Source: Lysinibacillus_B sp042920265 (GTDB lineage: Bacteria; Bacillota; Bacilli; Bacillales_A; Planococcaceae). From it: DNA of 64,000 bases. Within the stretch, counting starts at the first letter, position 1, and each line of letters starts with the position of its first letter. Positions 59,016 through 64,000 of this stretch are shown one piece after another. A program made the translations under genes and the position numbers. Location of the stretch: contig NZ_JBDQZI010000007.1 in assembly GCF_042920265.1 (NCBI RefSeq), positions 124,001 to 188,000 on the forward strand, written 5' to 3'. The notes beneath the pieces were generated by a model that worked only from the letters and a program-made list of their open reading frames with translations, searched no databases and was not told the DNA's origin.

Positions 59016-59702
59016 TTATTCAGCTAACATAATTTTTTCAAGCTCTAAAGGCTCGATATAAGTGTCGCCTTTATAAGCGCGCATATTGCCACCAGAAATT
59101 TCATCGATTAGTAAAATTTCATTTGTTTTTGCGTCGCGACCGAATTCTAATTTAATATCGTAAAGTGTTAAGCCCTTTTTCGCTAGCTCAGCCCCTACAA
59201 ATTTTGCAATTTCAACTGTGCGCTCTTTTAAGATTGCATATTCTTCTAAAGAAAGAATACTTAACATACTTAAAGCATCTGCTGAGATAGGAGGGTCTTG
59301 ACGGTCGTCATCTTTAATTGTTACTTCAACGAACGCATCTAAATCTTGTCCTTCTTTTACATATGCACCATAGCGACGTAAAAATGAACCGACAGCTTTA
59401 AAGCGGCAAATTACTTCTAAGCCGTTACCAAATACTGTAGCTGGCTTAACAGTCATTGTTGCCTCTTCAAAATTAGCATCTACGAAGTGAGTGGGTACAC
59501 CTTGCTCATTTAATTGTGAATAAAAGAATTGAGTTAGTTTAAGACCAGCTAATCCAGCACCTTCAATTGTTAAACCGACAGTATTTGCACCTGGATCGAA
59601 TACGCCATTTTCACCTGTTACATCATCTTTGAATTTTAATAGATAGTGACCATCTTCTAATTTAAATACATCTTTCGTTTTACCAGTATAGATTAATTCC
59701 AC
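59016..59702 (-). CDS. purC: SAICAR synthetase (PurC-type)
   Basis: A 228-residue phosphoribosylaminoimidazole-succinocarboxamide synthase of the ATP-grasp-like fold. Motifs: the N-terminal IYTGKTKDVFKLEDGHYLLK (glycine-rich ATP loop), RFKAVGSFLRRYG, KDDDRQDPPIS, and LIDEISGGNMRAYKGD, where the metal-binding DEIS is followed by a sequence unlike the usual PDTCR. It stands alone between two terminators rather than within a pur operon. It could be the sole purC or a second, diverged copy. Confidence 0.87.
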   Translation of the reverse strand: MELIYTGKTKDVFKLEDGHYLLKFKDDVTGENGVFDPGANTVGLTIEGAGLAGLKLTQFFYSQLNEQGVPTHFVDANFEEATMTVKPATVFGNGLEVICRFKAVGSFLRRYGAYVKEGQDLDAFVEVTIKDDDRQDPPISADALSMLSILSLEEYAILKERTVEIAKFVGAELAKKGLTLYDIKLEFGRDAKTNEILLIDEISGGNMRAYKGDTYIEPLELEKIMLAE

Positions 59703-59812
59703 AAAAAACCCTCCAATTTCAATGTCATAATGATTATAACACGAATATTTAAATGTTGTGAATATAAAAATGTTCGTATTTTTAAAGAGAGACGTCTAAC
59801 AATTATCCAACA

Positions 59813-59842
59813 AAAAGATGATGACCTCAGTCATCATCTTTT
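59813..59842 (-). terminator. Terminator of gdhA
   Basis: A perfect 13-bp stem AAAAGATGATGAC/GTCATCATCTTTT with a 4-base loop. On the minus strand it continues into TTTTTG. Confidence 0.82.
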
Positions 59843-59864
59843 CCATATAATAAGGGTAAAAGTA

Positions 59865-61238
59865 TTAGTATACGCCTTCAGCGACCATGCCGTCTGCAAC
59901 TTTTACAAAACCAGCAATGTTTGAACCAACTACTAAGTTGCCAGCGTAGCCATACTTTTCAGCCGCTTCTTTCGATTCTGTGTAGATTGATTTCATAATA
60001 TCTTGTAATTTTTCATCTACTTTGTTGAATGACCAAGCTGTACGACTAGAGTTTTGAGCCATTTCAAGTGCTGATACAGCTACACCACCAGCGTTCGCCG
60101 CTTTCCCAGGACCGAAGTAAATGTCATTTTCAAGATAAATATTGATTGCTTCTAAATCAGATGGCATATTTGCACCTTCAGCAACAAATTTTGTACCATT
60201 TGCTACTAAAATACGTGCAGATTCACTGTTGATTTCGTTTTGCGTTGCACATGGAAGGGCGATGTCACATGGAATTGTCCAAATACCTGTGCAACCTTCA
60301 TGATATTCTGCGTTCGGACGGTAGTTTAAATACGTGTGAATACGATCGCCTTTTACTTCTTTAATTTCTTTCACTGCTGCAAGGTCAATACCTTCTGGAT
60401 CATAGATGTAACCAGCTGAATCTGAACATGCAACTACTTTCGCGCCGTAGTGTTGTGCTTTTTCGATTGCGTAGATGGCAACGTTACCTGAGCCAGATAC
60501 GACTACAGTTTTATTTAAGAATGATTCATCTTTTTCACGTAACATTTCCGCTGTAAAGTAGACTAAGCCGTAACCAGTTGCTTCTTTACGAGCTAACGAA
60601 CCGCCGTAACCAGGTTTTTTACCAGTTAATACACCTGCTTCGTATGCACCGCGAAGGCGTTTATATTGTCCCCACATGAAACCAACTTCACGAGCGCCTA
60701 CACCGATATCGCCTGCAGGAACGTCGACATCTGGACCGATATAACGGTATAATTCAGACATGAACGCTTGGCAGAAGCGCATAATTTCTGCATCTGATTT
60801 CCCTTTTGGATTGAAGTCAGAGCCGCCTTTACCACCACCGATTGGTTGGCCAGTTAAAGCGTTTTTAAAGATTTGCTCGAAAGCAAGGAATTTCATAATG
60901 GATTCGTTTACTGTTGGGTGGAAGCGAAGACCACCTTTATATGGTCCGATTACGTTGTTGAATTGCACACGGTAACCGCGGTTTACTTGTACTTGGTTGT
61001 TATCGTCTTGCCACGCCACACGGAATGAAATGATACGATCTGGCTCTACGATACGAGATAAAATATTGTGTTCGATATATTCAGGATGCTGTGCAAATAC
61101 AGGTGTTAAAGAAAATAAAATTTCTTCAGCCGCTTGTAAGAATTCAGGTTGATGTGCATTTTTTTGTTTTAATTGTTCGAACACGCTGTTGATATATTCT
61201 TTTGCACGTGTATCGTTTGTCATTACTGATGTCGTCAT
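59865..61238 (-). CDS. gdhA: NADP-type glutamate dehydrogenase
   Basis: A 457-residue hexameric-type GDH catalysing 2-oxoglutarate + NH4 + NAD(P)H to glutamate. Motifs are GYRVQFNNVIGPYKGGLRF (about 88-106), the active-site lysine K137 in PIGGGKGGSDF, PAGDIGVGAREVGFM (about 180-194) and the nucleotide-binding VVVSGSGNVAIYAIEKA. Length and the N-terminal block YINSVFEQL fit the E. coli-like NADP enzyme used for assimilation. The start ATG follows GGGGGTTAC. The window also encodes GltS, HutG and AspB, other glutamate-related steps. Confidence 0.94.
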   Translation of the reverse strand: MTTSVMTNDTRAKEYINSVFEQLKQKNAHQPEFLQAAEEILFSLTPVFAQHPEYIEHNILSRIVEPDRIISFRVAWQDDNNQVQVNRGYRVQFNNVIGPYKGGLRFHPTVNESIMKFLAFEQIFKNALTGQPIGGGKGGSDFNPKGKSDAEIMRFCQAFMSELYRYIGPDVDVPAGDIGVGAREVGFMWGQYKRLRGAYEAGVLTGKKPGYGGSLARKEATGYGLVYFTAEMLREKDESFLNKTVVVSGSGNVAIYAIEKAQHYGAKVVACSDSAGYIYDPEGIDLAAVKEIKEVKGDRIHTYLNYRPNAEYHEGCTGIWTIPCDIALPCATQNEINSESARILVANGTKFVAEGANMPSDLEAINIYLENDIYFGPGKAANAGGVAVSALEMAQNSSRTAWSFNKVDEKLQDIMKSIYTESKEAAEKYGYAGNLVVGSNIAGFVKVADGMVAEGVY

Positions 61239-61357
61239 TGTGTAACCCCCAAAAAAATTTGATAGCAGTATCGTATTATGATTTTTCTAACAATTCAATA
61301 TTATTTTTAGTTCACATGCCATTGAGAGGTTCATGTCACATTGAAAAAAATGGAATT

Positions 61358-61384
61358 AAAATTATATTAGAATAATATAATTTT
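61358..61384. promoter_or_regulatory. 27-bp interrupted palindrome between gdhA and yqxD
   Basis: AAAATTATATTA-gaa-TAATATAATTTT has 12-bp arms with no mismatch. It lies 28 bases before the proposed yqxD start and 120 bases before gdhA. The half-site AATTATAT also builds the palindrome at 57476-57499. Confidence 0.5.
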
Positions 61385-61411
61385 GGCATTTAAAAGAAGG
61401 AGAGATGGCTT

Positions 61412-61876
61412 ATTATTCAGTTGTTAATTGATGCAGATGCCTGTCCAGTTGTTGATTTGGCGCTATTTATCTCATCTCAATATGAGATTAAACCTATCTT
61501 ATTTTGCGATACTTCACATCGCATTGAAAGACAGAATGTAATAACAATTATTGTACCCAAAGGACCTGATTCAGTTGATTTTAAGCTAGTGAATACGCTT
61601 TCAAAGGGAGATATCGTCATTACGGGTGATTATGGGCTTGCGGCGATGTGTATTGCAAAAGGTGCATATGTCATGGATGCTAATGGAAAAGAAATGACAT
61701 CTGATAACATAGACCAATTACTTACATTTCGATATGAAAGTGCTAAATTTAGACGTGCTGGTGGCAAATTAAAAGGGCCAAAAAAGCGAACGGAAAAAAA
61801 TAATATTTCGTTCGAAATGAAATTTCGACAAATTTGTGAACACGCTATTCAAGCACGAAAAGAGAGGGACAAATAA
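61412..61876 (+). CDS. yqxD: YqxD/YaiI-family protein (UPF0178), apparent AUU start
   Basis: A protein of about 154 residues of the DUF188/UPF0178 family with a PIN-like nuclease fold, role unknown. Signature blocks are LLIDADACPVVDLAL, FCDTSHRI, VVNTLSKGDIVITGDYGLA (read here as LVNTLSKGDIVITGDYGLA) and FRRAGGKLKGPKKRT. The only conventional start in frame is TTG 61421, but AAGGAGAG (61397-61404) lies 16 bases before it. It lies 7 bases before an in-frame ATT at 61412, which adds the three residues that relatives have before DADACP. A one-base shift from ATG 61405 is an alternative. Its stop overlaps the dsdA start (TAATG). Confidence 0.8.
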   Translation: MIQLLIDADACPVVDLALFISSQYEIKPILFCDTSHRIERQNVITIIVPKGPDSVDFKLVNTLSKGDIVITGDYGLAAMCIAKGAYVMDANGKEMTSDNIDQLLTFRYESAKFRRAGGKLKGPKKRTEKNNISFEMKFRQICEHAIQARKERDK

Positions 61877-63198
61877 TGAACAATTCAGTTGATATAGTAA
61901 AATTATGTTCGGATTTTCCGATGGTTCAGCAATTAGTAGATGGAAAATATGTGCTTTGGATTAATAAAAAACGTAAAGTAGAGCATGCTATTTCGGTTGT
62001 ATCAATGGAAGAAGTAGAAGAAGCTAAAGCGAGGTTAGAACGCTTTTCTTCATATTTAAAAGTAGCATTTCCTGAAACGAAAATTTCGAACGGTATTATT
62101 GAATCGGATATTAAGGAAATTGCAGCGATGAAAAGGTTAATTGAGGGGCGTCGTGCAATTAAAATTCCTGGCCGATTGATGCTAAAATGTGATCACGCCT
62201 TACCGATTTCAGGGTCCATTAAAGCGCGAGGTGGCATTTATGAAGTACTAAAGTATGCGGAAACGTTAGCGATAGAGCATGGTTATTTAAAAGTAACGGA
62301 TAATTATGCGGTTTTGAACGAGCCGCATATGAGAAAATTTTTCAGCCAATACAAAATTGCAGTTGGTTCGACAGGCAATTTAGGGTTAAGTATTGGCATT
62401 ATTAGTGCAAAACTAGGCTTTCATGTAACAGTTCATATGTCTGCTGAGGCTAAGAAGTGGAAGAAAGAGCTACTCCGTTCACTAGGTGTCGTCGTTGTGG
62501 AATATGAACAAGATTATAGTGTGGCTGTGGAAAGAGGACGGACAGAGGCGACAAACGATCCAATGTGTCACTTTGTGGATGATGAAAATTCAAAGGATTT
62601 ATTTGTAGGATATGCTGTTGCCGCACTGCGATTAAAAGAGCAGTTAAAGGAACTGAAAGTAAACGTAGATGCAGATCATCCGTTATTTGTTTATTTACCG
62701 TGTGGTGTCGGTGGGGGACCAGGTGGCGTTGCGTATGGGCTCCAGCAAGTTTTCGGAGAGCAGGTGCACATTTTCTTCGGTGAACCGATGCAATCCCCAT
62801 GTATGATGCTCGGAATGATGACAGGGCTTCATGACGGCATTTCAGTACAAGATATTGGGTTAACGAATGAAACAGAGGCGGACGGTTTAGCCGTAGGGCG
62901 TGCATCTAAATTTGTTGGTTCCATAATGGATACCGTTATAAGTGGATGTTATACAGTGGATGATAGTTTTCTATTTAGAAGTTTAAAAGCGATGTATGAA
63001 CAAGAAAATATCTTTATGGAGCCCTCTGCGCATGCGGGGGTATTCGGTCCGATTCAATTAGTCTATGAAGGAAAAGAGTATATAGAAGCACATGACTTAG
63101 CAAATAAAATGCATAATGCTGTACATCTTGTATGGTCAACAGGGGGGAATATGGTACCTGAAGCGCTTCGTCAAATATACTTGAAAACAGAGAAATAG
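61876..63198 (+). CDS. dsdA: D-serine ammonia-lyase
   Basis: A 440-residue fold-type II PLP enzyme that deaminates D-serine to pyruvate and ammonia. The PLP lysine is K116 in PISGSIKARGG. The cofactor asparagine loop is VGSTGNLGLS (about 158-167), the phosphate-binding glycine loop PCGVGGGPGG (about 276-285), and the C-terminal block VHLVWSTGGNMVP is typical of DsdA. The ATG shares one base with the yqxD stop, so translation is probably coupled. It may detoxify or use D-serine; no DsdX-type permease is nearby. Confidence 0.93.
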   Translation: MNNSVDIVKLCSDFPMVQQLVDGKYVLWINKKRKVEHAISVVSMEEVEEAKARLERFSSYLKVAFPETKISNGIIESDIKEIAAMKRLIEGRRAIKIPGRLMLKCDHALPISGSIKARGGIYEVLKYAETLAIEHGYLKVTDNYAVLNEPHMRKFFSQYKIAVGSTGNLGLSIGIISAKLGFHVTVHMSAEAKKWKKELLRSLGVVVVEYEQDYSVAVERGRTEATNDPMCHFVDDENSKDLFVGYAVAALRLKEQLKELKVNVDADHPLFVYLPCGVGGGPGGVAYGLQQVFGEQVHIFFGEPMQSPCMMLGMMTGLHDGISVQDIGLTNETEADGLAVGRASKFVGSIMDTVISGCYTVDDSFLFRSLKAMYEQENIFMEPSAHAGVFGPIQLVYEGKEYIEAHDLANKMHNAVHLVWSTGGNMVPEALRQIYLKTEK

Positions 63199-63208
63199 GA
63201 GTAACAGT

Positions 63209-63559
63209 GTGTTAGCATCATTCGTAATTGGCGCATTTATTGCGGCTGGCATTTTAGATTTAGTGTTACGTAAGAAATTTAATATCGAAACAAACAAAAA
63301 ATTTTCTGACCAATTTTTAAATAAAGGGCATATGGTTTTTGAAATACTCATAGGTGTAGCATTTTTAATGTTTATTTCGACAAGTGGTGTTTCTGGAAAA
63401 CAATTATATATATTACTATTTTTATTTTTCGCCATGCTATATGCCGTTCGAGCATTACTTGAACGACTACTTCAACGGGAAAAGAAGAAATATATCATTT
63501 CACTGATGTACGTAACGATTTGTCTTGTTAGTAGTATGGGGATTTTAGTAGTTATGTAG
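63209..63559 (+). CDS. Small membrane protein, DUF4181-like
   Basis: A 116-residue membrane protein with four hydrophobic segments (about 2-20, 42-58, 65-85, 97-115) and a basic loop after the third (LLERLLQREKKK). It starts with GTG 11 bases after dsdA, with AGGAG upstream, so it ends the yqxD-dsdA unit. It resembles the DUF4181 family of firmicute membrane proteins of unknown function; that match is from memory of the pattern and is moderate. Confidence 0.7.
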   Translation: MLASFVIGAFIAAGILDLVLRKKFNIETNKKFSDQFLNKGHMVFEILIGVAFLMFISTSGVSGKQLYILLFLFFAMLYAVRALLERLLQREKKKYIISLMYVTICLVSSMGILVVM

Positions 63560-63576
63560 TCTTTAGTGCAAGAAAA

Positions 63577-63604
63577 AAGGGAAATGGATCATCCATTTCC
63601 CTTA
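63577..63604. terminator. Bidirectional terminator
   Basis: A 10-bp perfect stem GGGAAATGGA/TCCATTTCCC with a 3-base loop. On the minus strand it is followed by TTTTTT, on the plus strand by TTACTC. It lies between converging genes. Confidence 0.8.
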
Positions 63605-63608
63605 CTCG

Positions 63609-64000
63609 TTATTCGCCAATTTTTTCAGCTTGTATTTCTTCTACTGTTTGTTCTACTTCGGCACGTGTCATTTTTTCACGACCATCTTTCATCGCTTTTA
63701 ATGTTTTATGTGCTAAAGCATGTGGGATTTTAGCGAATAAGTAAATCGTTCGTTTACTAGTGACGCTCTTCATATATTCGTCACCATAGCTTAACTGCTC
63801 ATCTGCATAAGCAAATAAATCATCACGCGTCCAGCCTGTTGGGACAAAGCTAACACCACGGTCATCCATATCTTCCTCTTGGTTACGTAAAATGTTTACC
63901 GCTTGTAACCCGCGACCATAGCCAATAGCTAATTCGGGATCCGTAATTAAGCCCGTTTTCCATTCCCATAACTCTGAAAGCATGCGACCAACTAAGCCAG
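63609..64000 (-). CDS. Squalene/phytoene synthase family protein (C-terminal part, cut by window edge)
   Basis: The frame continues through the right edge (GLVGRM before the first methionine seen), so the N-terminal half is missing. The visible 130 residues contain the family's second region, IGYGRGLQAVNILRNQEEDMDDRGVSFVPTGW. This includes the Asp/Glu pair that binds magnesium and diphosphate. Such enzymes condense two prenyl diphosphates to squalene- or phytoene-like products, or act as in Bacillus YisP as phosphatases. The partner genes lie outside, so the product cannot be named. Confidence 0.82.
   Translation of the reverse strand, partial: GLVGRMLSELWEWKTGLITDPELAIGYGRGLQAVNILRNQEEDMDDRGVSFVPTGWTRDDLFAYADEQLSYGDEYMKSVTSKRTIYLFAKIPHALAHKTLKAMKDGREKMTRAEVEQTVEEIQAEKIGE

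Overview
The window is ordinary AT-rich chromosomal DNA of a Gram-positive, endospore-former-type Firmicute. Gene order and protein sequences point to the Planococcaceae/Caryophanaceae (Lysinibacillus, Solibacillus or Ureibacillus type). The strongest indicators are the Bacillus-like run dinG-ypmB-aspB-asnS-dnaD-nth-ypoC, then ponA-recU, yppE-yprA-yprB-gpsB-rnpB-ypsC-ypvA, a type B RNase P RNA, a two-headed dynamin (DynA) and many TTG/GTG starts with strong Shine-Dalgarno sequences. The genus is inferred from memory of these families, not from a search.

Layout. 1-7050: DNA repair, amino-acid and tRNA-charging genes on the plus strand, ending in a MITE-like composite repeat inserted between ypoC and its terminator. 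7139-11463: minus-strand block with a coiled-coil protein, the bifunctional penicillin-binding protein PonA and the Holliday junction resolvase RecU. 11614-21512: plus-strand block with YppE, the MrfA/MrfB DNA-repair pair, GpsB, RNase P RNA, a PAS-GGDEF-EAL protein, an rRNA methyltransferase and a DinG-like helicase. 21660-34810: the most distinctive region. A structured leader and a 1039-residue STAND/TPR/BTAD (SARP-like) regulator are followed by a second composite repeat. After that comes a nine-gene operon: a branched-chain-amino-acid-type ABC importer (lipoprotein, two ATPases, two permeases), a KAS III-like condensing enzyme with an altered catalytic triad, an alpha/beta hydrolase, a FabG-like SDR and an acyl-CoA ligase. 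The operon promoter carries two direct repeats exactly 11 bp apart, as expected for a SARP-type regulator, and a CcpA cre-like site. I infer a regulated import and CoA-dependent degradation (or modification) system for an unidentified organic acid.

34997-44300: sarcosine-oxidase-like flavoenzyme, a small zinc-ribbon protein, a membrane GGDEF-EAL sensor, an M32 carboxypeptidase, a ba3-type cytochrome oxidase operon (including a 40-residue subunit) with a perfect Fnr-like box at -41.5, and a CheX-like protein. 44549-53389: DynA, a sulfurtransferase, a PhzF-like enzyme, and LysR/HutG/GltS for the histidine-to-glutamate end step and glutamate uptake. 53644-64000: a secreted stalk-domain protein, RNase Z, a membrane trypsin-like protease, a TSUP permease, malic enzyme with a site-rich upstream region, a lone purC, gdhA, a YqxD-type protein with an apparently non-canonical AUU start, D-serine ammonia-lyase, a small membrane protein and, cut by the edge, a squalene/phytoene synthase family gene.

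The most original observations are the modular, covarying repeat family (copies at 6389-7012, 25027-25807 and 39294-39422), the SARP-like regulatory link to the 25.9-34.8 kb operon, the unusual KAS III triad, the three-way-junction leader at 21664-21740 and the Fnr site at 43690-43705. No rRNA, tRNA, CRISPR array, prophage or transposase gene was seen.
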